Below are positions 7,266-15,435 of a DNA stretch of 19,334 nucleotides, one piece after another. Under the pieces are notes generated by a model. The model saw only the letters and a list, made by a program, of their open reading frames with translations. It had not been told where the DNA came from and made no database searches. This DNA is from Clostridiales bacterium UBA1390 (GTDB lineage: Bacteria > Bacillota > Clostridia > Lachnospirales > Bianqueaceae), in assembly GCA_002305315.1 (NCBI GenBank), contig DBQQ01000048.1:23463-42796 (forward strand), written 5' to 3'. A program made the translations under genes and the position numbers. Position 1 is the first letter of the stretch; each line of letters begins with the position of its first letter.

Positions 7266-8231
7266 TTACGACCGGTTCTGAATCTTCACCGCATAATCGT
7301 AAGCTGCTACGAGACTTCCCGTCTTGGCCTTCCCCTGATAGGCGATATCATAGGCAGTACCGTGATCTACCGAGGTTCGTACCACCTTAAGTCCCAGACT
7401 GACGTTGACGCCGCCTTCAAAATCCAGCAGCTTCATGGGGATATGTCCCTGATCGTGATACATGCAGACCACCGCACCAAACTCTCCTCGATAAGCCCGC
7501 AAAAACACAGTATCTGGCGGAAGTGGTCCTACCACATCCATTCCCTCTTCCCGAGCAGCCTGCACCGCAGGGGCGATGTCCGTCAGTTCCTGATCCCCAA
7601 AAGCGCCATTCTCTCCCGCATGCGGGTTGAGACCCGCCACGGCGATGACCGGATGCTCCTGGAACCTTGTCAGCGCATCCCAGGTCAGCCGAATGACTTC
7701 CAGAATCCGTTCTTTCTTACAATTGCGGATGGACTGCTCCATGGACACATGTGTGCTGACATGCGTCACTGTCAATGCCTTCGATGCCAACATCATCGTA
7801 TAATGCGTCTGGCCGCAGATGCCCGCGATGAGTTCTGTATGGCCTGTAAAGTCAGGATCCGTCAACCGGATGGCCTCCTTATTGACCGGCAGTGTGACGA
7901 TGGCTGTGAACTTTCCCTGGAGCGCCATCTCCGAAGCTTTTACCACATATTCCCGAGAGGCCGCCGCTACCTTGGCATTCACCTGTCCCGGCGTCAGATC
8001 GTCCTCGGTCAGCCAGCCCAGATCCAGCACGTTCAGCCGGTCCGGACAGTAATCCGTCTCGTCCTTGGCAAAATGGAAGGGAATTTCATATCCCAACTTC
8101 CTACTGCAATACTCCAGGACACCCCTATCTCCCCAGACCATATATTCTCCCTGCAGTTCGCCCTGCACATATGCCTTTAATAAGATCTCGGGACCCACTC
8201 CATTGCCGTCCCCCATGGTGATCGCAATCAT
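7266..8231 (-). CDS. PdxA2-like 4-phospho-acid-sugar dehydrogenase (PdxA family)
   Basis: 321 residues, full PdxA length. The opening MIAITMGDGNGVGPE is the family signature. Metal and substrate residues are visible: GHTE (130-133, H131), STHVSM (159-164, H161), GLNPHAGENG (200-209, H204), YHDQGHIPMK (258-267, H259) and RTSVDHGTA (285-293). PdxA itself oxidises 4-phosphohydroxythreonine for pyridoxal phosphate. PdxA2 paralogues next to DUF1537 kinases oxidise and decarboxylate 4-phospho-D-threonate or 4-phospho-erythronate to dihydroxyacetone phosphate. The start overlaps the kinase stop in an ATGA, which ties the two together and favours the PdxA2 role. The exact stereochemistry of the substrate cannot be read from sequence. 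Confidence 0.92.
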   Translation of the reverse strand: MIAITMGDGNGVGPEILLKAYVQGELQGEYMVWGDRGVLEYCSRKLGYEIPFHFAKDETDYCPDRLNVLDLGWLTEDDLTPGQVNAKVAAASREYVVKASEMALQGKFTAIVTLPVNKEAIRLTDPDFTGHTELIAGICGQTHYTMMLASKALTVTHVSTHVSMEQSIRNCKKERILEVIRLTWDALTRFQEHPVIAVAGLNPHAGENGAFGDQELTDIAPAVQAAREEGMDVVGPLPPDTVFLRAYRGEFGAVVCMYHDQGHIPMKLLDFEGGVNVSLGLKVVRTSVDHGTAYDIAYQGKAKTGSLVAAYDYAVKIQNRS

Positions 8232-9400
8232 TCTCCCTCTCTCCCTTCATAATAATCCATGATATGAGAAACCACTGTTCGGCTCCCCAATCCGCCCGAC
8301 TTCGTCACCAGACAGAGACGCCCCAGGCTCGTCTCTCCTTCGCATACTGGCACGCCTTCTTCCAAATACCCACATATCCGTACTCGCGAACAGGATAATC
8401 GCTTCAAGATGGCCTGTAGGGTATCTCCACCAAATATGGCCAGATTCCGCACACCGCTGCCACGAAGAAGCTCCTCCGTCAGACGTGCCAGCGTCTGTCC
8501 CAGCTCGATGTGGTAGGACTCCGATGGATTCTGCACCAGATCCTCCGGTCCACAGGCCGCAGCCAGTATCAGCGTCTCTCCCTGCCGTAGACATGAGACA
8601 CAGTTTTTCATCTGAATCGTCTCCCTCGCCAGGTTCACGATCCGACCGCCCCGCCGTCTTTCCAACTGCGCAAAGGTATAGGCATTGGCGCTGCCGCTCA
8701 CAATCAATAGTCCCTCTCCCACAGGCGGTTTCAGACGCACACGGCCTTTAGAAAGCTTCTGTGCCAGTACGCCGGCCAACCCCGCACATCCGCCGACAAG
8801 ACGCATCCTGTTTCTCTCGATCAGCTCTTCTCCGATCTGCCAGATCCTCTCCACACTGGAACAGTCATAGAGATATACCTGTGTCCCGGGTACGTCCTGA
8901 AAATCCGTGCTCTCCCGCACCGATGTACAGGATAGCGGATAATCCATCCGCAGGATATCGGCTGCGCGGCTGATCTGCATAGGGCTGCGCGGGTCTCTGG
9001 CAAAGGGAGAATTTTCCAATAGCTGCTCCCCAATATAGATCATCCCTCTGTCCAGTCTGCGTCCCACCTGCGGATAGGAGGGAACAAAGTGGATCGGAAT
9101 CCCCAAAGTATCGACCGCCGCGGCAAGAACCGCAGACAGGTTGCCCCGAAAGGCTGAATCTGTCTTGATATAAATGCTATCATACTGCGGCGCCAGGCGC
9201 CGTAGAAGCCCCTGTGTGATCTGATAGGCTTCCCCGGGCATCTTATGCCGAGTCTGCGTATCCACCACCAGCACTTCGTCCGACGAACGCGTCTCCTCAG
9301 GGGATTCCATATACACGCTGGTGGATAACCCTTCCTGCGCAAAAGGACACCCCGTATCCATCGCCCCGGTGAAGTCATCCGCCAGAATCAACATTTTCAT
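8228..9400 (-). CDS. Four-carbon acid sugar kinase family protein (DUF1537)
   Basis: 390 residues. The N-terminal substrate-binding domain shows ADDFTGAMDTG (7-17) and KTDSAFRGN (79-87). The C-terminal nucleotide-binding domain shows IVSGSAN (233-239), IFGGDTLQA (322-330) and LVTKSGGLGS (364-373). These are the hallmark motifs of DUF1537 kinases (OtnK/DtnK group), which use ATP to phosphorylate D-threonate, L-threonate or D-erythronate at C4. Its start codon overlaps the stop of the upstream dehydrogenase (ATGA), and its own stop overlaps the start of the PdxA-like gene in the same way, so all three should be translated in a coupled fashion. The substrate is inferred from family and neighbour only. 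Length is slightly below the usual 410-430 residues. Confidence 0.92.
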   Translation of the reverse strand: MKMLILADDFTGAMDTGCPFAQEGLSTSVYMESPEETRSSDEVLVVDTQTRHKMPGEAYQITQGLLRRLAPQYDSIYIKTDSAFRGNLSAVLAAAVDTLGIPIHFVPSYPQVGRRLDRGMIYIGEQLLENSPFARDPRSPMQISRAADILRMDYPLSCTSVRESTDFQDVPGTQVYLYDCSSVERIWQIGEELIERNRMRLVGGCAGLAGVLAQKLSKGRVRLKPPVGEGLLIVSGSANAYTFAQLERRRGGRIVNLARETIQMKNCVSCLRQGETLILAAACGPEDLVQNPSESYHIELGQTLARLTEELLRGSGVRNLAIFGGDTLQAILKRLSCSRVRICGYLEEGVPVCEGETSLGRLCLVTKSGGLGSRTVVSHIMDYYEGREGE

Positions 9401-10542
9401 CGCAGCAAACCCTCATAGATTCCTCGAATCTCTTGCCTCGTCAGCTTTCTGGGATTCTTCAGCAGAAGCCGCTTGACCTCCATCGCGTTGTCGGTCAGCT
9501 CATCCAGCGCATCCGGTTCGATGCCGAAAGTCCTGAGAGAATCCGGAATCTGCAGCCGTCTACATAAACTTCCCATATAATCAACGACCGCTTCCGGCCA
9601 TGTTTCTTTCGGGATATTCTCACAATCCGGCAGCATCAGCGGCGCCAATTCTGTAAAAGCTTCCCGACAATCCGGCAGGTTGACTCTCATGACCGCTTCC
9701 AGCAGAATCGCGTTGGATACGCCATGTGGAATATGATATTTTCCTCCCAATGGGTAAGAAAGGGCATGTACAGCTACCGTAGAAGAGGAGGTCAGGCACA
9801 CACCCGCCAGAAAAGCACCCTCTAACAGATTCTGCCGCGCTTCCAGATCCGAACCGTCCTTCCACGCCTTTTCCAGATTTGCACATATCTTCTTGGTTGC
9901 CGCTCTGGAGAATACCCGACTCAGAGGATTGGCCAAAATCGAAATATAAGACTCTACCGCATGGCAGAGGGCATCAATACCCGTGGAAGCCGTGAGAGAC
10001 GCCGGCAGGCTCTCGGTCATCTTCCCATCCAGAATAACATAGGAGGCCACAAAAGCCGGGGAAACAATTCCAATCTTCAGATTCTGCTCCGGAAACAAGA
10101 AGATCGCATTCGGCGTAGCCTCCGCTCCGGTTCCTGCCGTGGTCGGGATCATAAACGTCTTAGCCGGCGGATTTTGGATTCGCCCTGTATCCTGTACATC
10201 TTCCACATATTCGGGATTCGTCAGACAATCAGCCACCATTTTTGTCATATCCATAACACTACCGCCGCCCACCGCGACGATCGCCTCAATCTCTGCCTTC
10301 CGCGCTTCCTCATAGACCCTGGCAATATCATATACCGAAGGTTCCGGCGGAATATCGTGAATGCACATCGGATCATACGCTTCCAGTAAAGATAACACTT
10401 TCTGAAACGCTGCCTGCGGATATACGCCCTGATCCGTCATCACCAGCACCTTCCGCACTTTCTGCTCGTCCAAAAGTTCCGGCAGCTTCTCTACACTGTC
10501 AAGACCGCTATATACTTTTTTAGGAAATCCAATCTCATACAT
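9397..10542 (-). CDS. Iron-containing alcohol dehydrogenase
   Basis: 381 residues from the ATG at 10542. A TTG six bases earlier is in frame but only two bases from the AGGAG site, while the ATG is eight bases away, so the ATG is preferred. Numbering here counts from the TTG. The NAD(P)-binding motif GGGSVMD (94-100) and PTTAGTGAE (135-143) mark the N-terminal domain. The metal ligands of group III dehydrogenases are all present: D192 and H196 (IDALCHAVES), H261 (VHALSYPLGG) and H275 (IPHG). It probably interconverts an alcohol or hydroxy acid and an aldehyde or keto acid with NAD(P). First gene of the five-gene operon and coupled to the kinase by a four-base overlap. Its substrate is presumably the compound that enters or leaves the acid-sugar route, which is inference. 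Confidence 0.93.
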   Translation of the reverse strand: MYEIGFPKKVYSGLDSVEKLPELLDEQKVRKVLVMTDQGVYPQAAFQKVLSLLEAYDPMCIHDIPPEPSVYDIARVYEEARKAEIEAIVAVGGGSVMDMTKMVADCLTNPEYVEDVQDTGRIQNPPAKTFMIPTTAGTGAEATPNAIFLFPEQNLKIGIVSPAFVASYVILDGKMTESLPASLTASTGIDALCHAVESYISILANPLSRVFSRAATKKICANLEKAWKDGSDLEARQNLLEGAFLAGVCLTSSSTVAVHALSYPLGGKYHIPHGVSNAILLEAVMRVNLPDCREAFTELAPLMLPDCENIPKETWPEAVVDYMGSLCRRLQIPDSLRTFGIEPDALDELTDNAMEVKRLLLKNPRKLTRQEIRGIYEGLLR

Positions 10543-10570
10543 TTGCAAAACTCCTTTCCTCTTTCAGAAA

Positions 10571-10609
10571 CCTCTTTTTTTATACCGTATATCCTCCAGA
10601 GGAACCAGT
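10571..10609 (-). promoter_or_regulatory. Possible control region of the catabolic operon
   Basis: The gap between the PHP gene and the dehydrogenase gene holds two adjacent dyads: ATAC-C-GTAT at 10582-10590 and CCTC-CA-GAGG at 10593-10602. A TATAAA on the minus strand next to the first dyad could be a -10 box, but I find no convincing -35. A regulated promoter here is plausible but not established. Confidence 0.3.
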
Positions 10610-10628
10610 AAAAAATCGCCCCGATTTA
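10610..10628 (-). terminator. Short terminator at the end of the PHP gene
   Basis: On the minus strand AAATCG, a three-base loop, CGATTT and a further T-run form a six-bp hairpin that overlaps the stop codon of the PHP gene. It is weak, so read-through into the dehydrogenase operon is likely. Confidence 0.5.
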
Positions 10629-11429
10629 TGGAATATTATGCATACTCTCTTCTGTTCTCAAAATTCCCGACTCCCTCGCAATCTGCATCGCCTTAGGAAG
10701 ATACTGATACTGCTCGGGGCCATGCGCGTCGGATCCAAACACAAAAGAACAGCCTTCCTTCCATGCTATTCGATAAAATCGAATATACTGACTGCTTTGA
10801 AGTTCTTCCTCTGTTTTATCTTTCCACGTCAGCGAATTCACCTCTAATGCGATTCCCTGTTTCTTGGCTGCACGAGCACAACGCCGAAAACTCTCGTCTG
10901 AAATGTAGGAGAGAATCTGATCCTGCTGATCATCTAATCCTACTGGAGCAAAGGGATGTGCCAGAATCGTGATGTACCGAGCCAGCGGGTGCTTCATCAC
11001 ACCCATAAAACTCTCTTCCATATAACGAGCGCAGCCCTCCGGATCATATGTAAAATCCTGCTCTGTCACCACGTCGATCATATTGATGTGAGAGTGCGGG
11101 ACAATGACATAGTCCATTTGCCGGATGTCTTCCTCTGTCATAGGAATCGTTCCGTTTTTGTCAAATTCTGTCTCGCAGCCAATGAGTCCGTGCATACCCG
11201 CTGGCAGTTTCGCCTTCGTCAATGCAGCCCGAAGCACCGTCATCCTTTTTACATCTGCAGGAATATACCATTTCCCATGTCCCGGAAACTTTCGATTCCA
11301 AAAATGTTCGACAAAACCAATGCCTGTTATTCCCCATTTGTCTGCTTCTCGAGCATATTCTTCCATTTTTTCGACGAGATCCTTCTCTGGATTCCAGTCT
11401 ATATGAACATGATAATCGGTTTTAAACAT
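10626..11429 (-). CDS. PHP-domain phosphoesterase (histidinol-phosphatase-like)
   Basis: 267 residues. The metal-binding residues of the PHP fold are intact and in order: DYHVHID (5-11, H7 and H9), EH (41-42), CETEFD (85-90, E86), VPHSH (110-114, H112 and H114), AHPF (157-160, H158) and GSDAHGP (232-238, D234 and H236). The family hydrolyses phosphate monoesters, histidinol phosphate being the classic case. No his genes are nearby, and it lies 83 bases upstream of, and in line with, the acid-sugar operon, so it may dephosphorylate a sugar phosphate there. That role is inference. The ATG is preceded by AAGGAG at eight bases. It is divergent from mscL across a 93-base gap. Confidence 0.85.
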   Translation of the reverse strand: MFKTDYHVHIDWNPEKDLVEKMEEYAREADKWGITGIGFVEHFWNRKFPGHGKWYIPADVKRMTVLRAALTKAKLPAGMHGLIGCETEFDKNGTIPMTEEDIRQMDYVIVPHSHINMIDVVTEQDFTYDPEGCARYMEESFMGVMKHPLARYITILAHPFAPVGLDDQQDQILSYISDESFRRCARAAKKQGIALEVNSLTWKDKTEEELQSSQYIRFYRIAWKEGCSFVFGSDAHGPEQYQYLPKAMQIARESGILRTEESMHNIP

Positions 11430-11459
11430 AAATTCGACTCCTTTTTACTATTATTGATC

Positions 11460-11488
11460 TTGACTTGCACTCATATCCATCATAAAAT
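11460..11488 (+). promoter_or_regulatory. mscL promoter
   Basis: TTGACT (11460-11465), a 17-base spacer and TAAAAT (11483-11488) lie 35 bases before the mscL start. The same hexamers precede serS. Confidence 0.8.
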
Positions 11489-11522
11489 TGAAAAGATGAA
11501 TACAAATAAAGGAGGAAGTCCT

Positions 11523-11996
11523 ATGGGATTTATAAAGGAATTTAAGACCTTTGCGCTGAAGGGCAATATGATGGATCTGGCTGTCGGTGTTATCATCGGC
11601 GGTGCGTTCAATGGCATCGTAACTTCGCTGGTCAATGATGTAATCATGCCTTTCGTCAGCCTATTTATCGGCAAAATTGATTTCAATAATCTTTTTGTCG
11701 CCTTAGATGGAAACACCTATACCACATTGGCCGCCGCGCAGGCCGCTGGAGCGTCCGTGATCTGCTACGGAAGTTTCATCACCGCGCTGATCAATTTTCT
11801 CATTCTGGCCTTTGTGGTATTTCTGATGGTGAAGGGACTGAATAAGCTTAATAGCGTGACGTTGCAGCGAAATGCTGTTCCAGCAGCTCCTACGACCAAA
11901 AAATGCCCCTTCTGCCAGTCCGAAATCGATATTCACGCTGTTCGCTGTCCGCACTGTACGTCAGAGATTCCGACAGAAGAAGCTGCGGAAGCGTGA
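11523..11996 (+). CDS. mscL: Large-conductance mechanosensitive channel with C-terminal zinc ribbon
   Basis: 157 residues. The N-terminus ([15 protein letters not shown], amphipathic helix) and the first transmembrane helix ([16 protein letters not shown], 18-33) are classic MscL. The second helix is about 82-104, followed by the short basic [10 protein letters not shown]. MscL opens at high membrane tension to release solutes during osmotic down-shock. Instead of the usual charged cytoplasmic helix the protein ends in a CPFC...CPHC motif (C128, C131, C142, C145), a zinc-ribbon pattern, then an acidic tail. AAAGGAGG stands seven bases before the ATG. It is a single-gene unit with its own promoter and terminator. 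Confidence 0.96.
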   Translation: MGFIKEFKTFALKGNMMDLAVGVIIGGAFNGIVTSLVNDVIMPFVSLFIGKIDFNNLFVALDGNTYTTLAAAQAAGASVICYGSFITALINFLILAFVVFLMVKGLNKLNSVTLQRNAVPAAPTTKKCPFCQSEIDIHAVRCPHCTSEIPTEEAAEA

Positions 11997-12015
11997 TATG
12001 ATCTGTTATTGAAAT

Positions 12016-12084
12016 GAAAAAACTCCCTTCAGAACTATAAGCACAAATCATGGATGCTTACCGTTCTGATGGGGAGTTTTTTTG
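12016..12084. terminator. Bidirectional terminator between mscL and the sortase gene
   Basis: A long stem pairs ACTCCC (12022-12027) with GGGAGT (12072-12077), then AGAAC with GTTCT, then TAAGCA with TGCTTA. It is bounded by an A-run on the left and TTTTTTT on the right, so it can end transcripts from both convergent genes. Confidence 0.85.
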
Positions 12085-12093
12085 TATCTTTTC

Positions 12094-12855
12094 CTAGGAG
12101 GACAACGGGGTCAAAACGGCGTGCAGAGCCTGACGCCCCTTTCTCCAAACCTCTTCATAATTACAGGTGGACAGCGTCAATACCTGGACGCCTTCATGAA
12201 GTTCCACCGTGGGAAATGCATAGGCAGATCGTTCCTTCCAATTTTCCAGCGCATGTAGCCATTCCTCCTCATCCTGAAAATGAGTCCGAGTATAATCCTC
12301 ATCTTCTGCCGTGGTCAGATACACAGAAAAGATATCACACTGGTAAACACCCAGGGGGGTAATATACCAAAACCGGGGATGGGATGCACCAAAATCTGAT
12401 TCCATATACTGTTTGAGGGGAGCAAATATGGATCCATCCGTCATATTGTGCCCATAGAGAATCGTATGCTCACTTTCTCCCCAAATACAGCGATAGTCCA
12501 TGAACACAGTCCCCGAAAACTCATATTCCTGATATATATTGCGATGTAGATAGTAATCATTATCTCCGCCCTGCACTACAATCTGACTGACATTCACATC
12601 CGGCATATAGAGCCACCCCTGGACATCTTCGTTCAACTCCAATAAGGCCGTGAAATCATATGCCGGCAAATCAGGGGCTTCCGGCTCGCTCTGCGAGTCT
12701 TCCGAAATGCTCCTCTCTTGTTCTGAAGATTCTTGAAAAAACATCATTTCCAACTCCTGCTGCACCGCTTGGCTATGCCTGTTCTCTCTGATAATACGAA
12801 AAATCTGTACTGCCGAGATCAGAAAAACCAGCAGCAAACACAGAAAAACCAGCAT
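12094..12855 (-). CDS. Class B-type sortase
   Basis: 253 residues from the first ATG: an N-terminal membrane anchor (1-20), an acidic linker (about 40-65), then the sortase barrel. Typical class B features are NEDVQGWLYMPD (75-86), YYLHRN (101-106), ILYGHNM (132-138) with catalytic H136, and TLSTC (227-231) with catalytic C231. R241 is the probable third residue. It links surface proteins bearing a C-terminal sorting signal to the cell wall. The start is problematic. The ATG at 12855 has no ribosome site, while AAGGAGG at the end of the upstream gene stands eight bases before an ATC codon (12882-12880). That codon would add nine residues: Met, four Lys, then HGLF, a normal cytoplasmic lead into the anchor. 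Its only visible candidate substrate here is the decayed tail at 1300-1545. Confidence 0.92.
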   Translation of the reverse strand: MLVFLCLLLVFLISAVQIFRIIRENRHSQAVQQELEMMFFQESSEQERSISEDSQSEPEAPDLPAYDFTALLELNEDVQGWLYMPDVNVSQIVVQGGDNDYYLHRNIYQEYEFSGTVFMDYRCIWGESEHTILYGHNMTDGSIFAPLKQYMESDFGASHPRFWYITPLGVYQCDIFSVYLTTAEDEDYTRTHFQDEEEWLHALENWKERSAYAFPTVELHEGVQVLTLSTCNYEEVWRKGRQALHAVLTPLSS

Positions 12856-12895
12856 AAAAAGACCATGTTTTTTCTTTTTGATGACCTCCCCCTCC

Positions 12896-13486
12896 TTATC
12901 CTACCTTTCGAGCCGTATGCACAAACTGTACGTACAACCCCAGGATCATCAGAACCACGGCTGCCGCATACAGCAGCCAGTCCGGTGTCTGAAACCGGAA
13001 TATGAAATGCTGCAATATTTCTTCCGCCACCATCCAACCGCCACTGGCTGCGGTAACGATAATAATCATCGGACGTGTGAATATCAGCGCAAGAATCCCG
13101 ATGCCAATTCCCCCCACAACGGCGAGTCCACAAATCAGTACGAAATTCGTCATGAACGTCCCGAGCAAAGTTCCCAAAACCAGAAAGCCCGCGATGCTTG
13201 CCAGCAGGAATAACCCTAGTTGATACAATGCGTTCGATAACGCTCCCACCACCGCACCGATCAGAATCGATACCAGAAGCAGCGGCCACCCTGCCAGTTC
13301 TGTAGTTTGACTGAAGATCAGCAGCGAAGCCATACATCCAATCAGAAATCCCTGAAATGCAATCAGGAAACGAAGCAGACGATATCCAAAAAAAGTACAT
13401 AAAACTCCAAAAATCACCAGAATCACAGCCATCGTTGTCCAGGCCGAAAACGTGATATTCGTCCATGCAAACAGCCATTGCAGCAT
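12896..13486 (-). CDS. Multi-pass membrane protein (DUF4203/TMEM198-like)
   Basis: 196 residues, almost entirely hydrophobic, with about seven predicted transmembrane segments (roughly 18-36, 40-58, 67-85, 88-108, 113-133, 135-150 and 168-188). Glycine-rich helices and the layout resemble DUF4203/TMEM198-type proteins, whose function in bacteria is unknown. The ATG has GGAGG eight bases upstream and a strong promoter further out. The stop codon is embedded in the ribosome site of the following sortase gene, so the two form one transcription unit. Helping the sortase or its substrates at the membrane is a guess from context. Family assignment is by shape rather than by a diagnostic motif. Confidence 0.75.
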   Translation of the reverse strand: MLQWLFAWTNITFSAWTTMAVILVIFGVLCTFFGYRLLRFLIAFQGFLIGCMASLLIFSQTTELAGWPLLLVSILIGAVVGALSNALYQLGLFLLASIAGFLVLGTLLGTFMTNFVLICGLAVVGGIGIGILALIFTRPMIIIVTAASGGWMVAEEILQHFIFRFQTPDWLLYAAAVVLMILGLYVQFVHTARKVG

Positions 13487-13526
13487 CTATTTGTCCTCCT
13501 CTTCGTAAAAGGTTACCTCTTTATTT

Positions 13527-13555
13527 ATTATATCTGCCCATCCTTTCCTCGTCAA
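13527..13555 (-). promoter_or_regulatory. Promoter of the membrane protein-sortase unit
   Basis: On the minus strand TTGACG (13555-13550), a 17-base spacer and the perfect TATAAT (13532-13527) form a near-consensus promoter. Confidence 0.85.
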
Positions 13556-13615
13556 GCTTTGACTGAACATTTCTGACTTCTTTTAGGAAAATCCATAACA
13601 ATAGAGCTTGAAAAC

Positions 13616-13644
13616 TTGTTATTTTTCACCCAATCCTATATACT
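13616..13644 (+). promoter_or_regulatory. Promoter of the ABC exporter pair
   Basis: TTGTTA (13616-13621), a 17-base spacer and TATACT (13639-13644) lie 36 bases before the first ABC gene. The promoter is divergent from the sortase-unit promoter 60 bases away. Confidence 0.65.
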
Positions 13645-13680
13645 ATTGCTATACTATAAGGAAAGAGGGACATCCATGTT

Positions 13681-15408
13681 ATGAAAACAATTACCGGTTA
13701 TTTGAAGCCATATATCGGTCGGATGATTTTGGGGTTCATTGTAAAAGTCTTAGGCACTTTTATGGACCTGGGATTGCCCTGGGTATTGGCTTACATGATT
13801 GACGAAGTGATTCCTCAAAACAGTTATTCATTGATTGCGCTATGGGGCGTAGTCATGCTGGTTCTTGCGGTCGGCGCCCGAGTCTTCAATGTCAAAGCCA
13901 ACCAAATGGCTTCCAAAGTGGGGCGGGATACGATTGTCACGATTCGCCACGATCTGTTTGTGCGCATCCAGAACCTTTCTGGCCGTCAACTGGACTATTT
14001 TGGGATTCCTTCTCTAATTTCCCGTATGTCCACTGATACATACAATATTCATAGTACCATTGGCCGGCTGCAGCGCTTGGGCGTACGAGCCCCCATTATT
14101 CTGATCGGCGGTATCGTCATCACCTTCACCATGGAACCTGTGCTGACACTGATTCTCCTGGCCTGTTTGCCCATCATCGGCTGCGGCATCTGGTTGATCT
14201 CTCGTAAAGGGTTGCCCATGTACCAAGTGCTGCAGAAAAAAATCGACTCCATGGTCCGCGTTGTTCGAGAGAATATCACAGGAGTCCGAGTGATCAAGGC
14301 ATTATCCAAAAACGATTATGAACGCCGACGCTTCCAAGGTGTCAATGAAGCGGTATGCGATCAGGAATTTCGCGCGGGCCGCACCATGGGTGCGATGAAT
14401 CCCATGATGAATATGGTATTAAATGGCGCTCTGACGGTCATGATCGTCCTAGGTGCTTACCGCGTCAATGCCGGACACACAGAAGTAGGTACCATCATGG
14501 CTTTCCTATCCTATTTCACGATGATTCTGAACGCGGTCATGTCAATCAACCGTATTTTCATCGATTTATCGAAATCAACTGCTTCCGCATCTCGTATTCG
14601 TGAAGTACTGAATACCCCATTTGACCAGCCCGTGCGGGAAATTCCCCAGGAAGATTCTCCCTACCATATCGAGTTTCGGGATGTTTCTTTCTCCTATAAT
14701 CCGCACGATGAGGCCGAAGAGGTACTGGACTGCCTGTCTCATATCTCCTTCACACTCAAAAAAGGAGAAAGTCTGGGCATCATCGGTTCCACTGGCTGTG
14801 GCAAAACAACCATTATCAATCTGCTCATGCGCTTCTACGATGTGGACCAGGGAGATGTACTGATCGAAGGTCGCAACGTACAAACATTTGAACTGGCAGA
14901 ACTGCGCAAACATTTCGGCGTCGTCTTCCAAAACGATGTATTATTTGCGGATACGATCTTTGAAAACATTAACTTTGGCCGTGGGCTGACTCGTGAAGAA
15001 GTAACCACTGCTGCTGAATATGCACAGGCTCTTCCCTTCATTGAAAATCTATCAAAGGGATTTGACTCTGAAGTGGCCGCCATGGGAACCAATTTCAGCG
15101 GTGGCCAAAAGCAGCGCATGCTAATATCCAGAGCCCTGGCGGCCCACCCTGAAATCTTGATACTGGATGACTCTTCCAGCGCATTAGACTATAAGACCGA
15201 TGCTTCTCTGCGAAAAGCCCTGCGAGAGCACTTCACAGGGACAACCAGTATCATTGTGGCACAACGCATCAGTTCCATCTACCAGTGCGATCACGTCATG
15301 GTCTTAGAAGATGGACAGTGTGTAGGCTATGGAACCCACGAAGAACTGATGGAAAACTGTGAGATCTATCGTGAAATCCATGAGTCTCAAATGCGGGCAG
15401 AGGCCTGA
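13681..15408 (+). CDS. Heterodimeric ABC exporter, subunit with degenerate ATPase site
   Basis: 575 residues: a six-helix exporter domain (about 15-310) fused to a nucleotide-binding domain. Walker A is GSTGCGKT (369-376), Q-loop Q417, signature FSGGQ (472-476). Walker B is ILILDD with D497 where the catalytic Glu belongs, and the switch residue is Q528 instead of His. This is the pattern of the TM287-type half of heterodimeric multidrug exporters: it supplies a good signature to its partner but a weak hydrolysis site of its own. Substrate unknown: drug, peptide or lipid. The start is the ATG at 13681. The ribosome site GAAAGAGG is about 12 bases away, and an overlapping ATG at 13676 opens only a two-codon frame. 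The partner gene follows after 27 bases. Confidence 0.95.
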   Translation: MKTITGYLKPYIGRMILGFIVKVLGTFMDLGLPWVLAYMIDEVIPQNSYSLIALWGVVMLVLAVGARVFNVKANQMASKVGRDTIVTIRHDLFVRIQNLSGRQLDYFGIPSLISRMSTDTYNIHSTIGRLQRLGVRAPIILIGGIVITFTMEPVLTLILLACLPIIGCGIWLISRKGLPMYQVLQKKIDSMVRVVRENITGVRVIKALSKNDYERRRFQGVNEAVCDQEFRAGRTMGAMNPMMNMVLNGALTVMIVLGAYRVNAGHTEVGTIMAFLSYFTMILNAVMSINRIFIDLSKSTASASRIREVLNTPFDQPVREIPQEDSPYHIEFRDVSFSYNPHDEAEEVLDCLSHISFTLKKGESLGIIGSTGCGKTTIINLLMRFYDVDQGDVLIEGRNVQTFELAELRKHFGVVFQNDVLFADTIFENINFGRGLTREEVTTAAEYAQALPFIENLSKGFDSEVAAMGTNFSGGQKQRMLISRALAAHPEILILDDSSSALDYKTDASLRKALREHFTGTTSIIVAQRISSIYQCDHVMVLEDGQCVGYGTHEELMENCEIYREIHESQMRAEA

Positions 15409-15435
15409 CGGAAGAAAGAAAAGGAGTGATGATAT

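Noticed and set aside
10543..10548. TTG start for the alcohol dehydrogenase
   Set aside because: It is only two bases from the ribosome site. The ATG at 10542 has ideal spacing.
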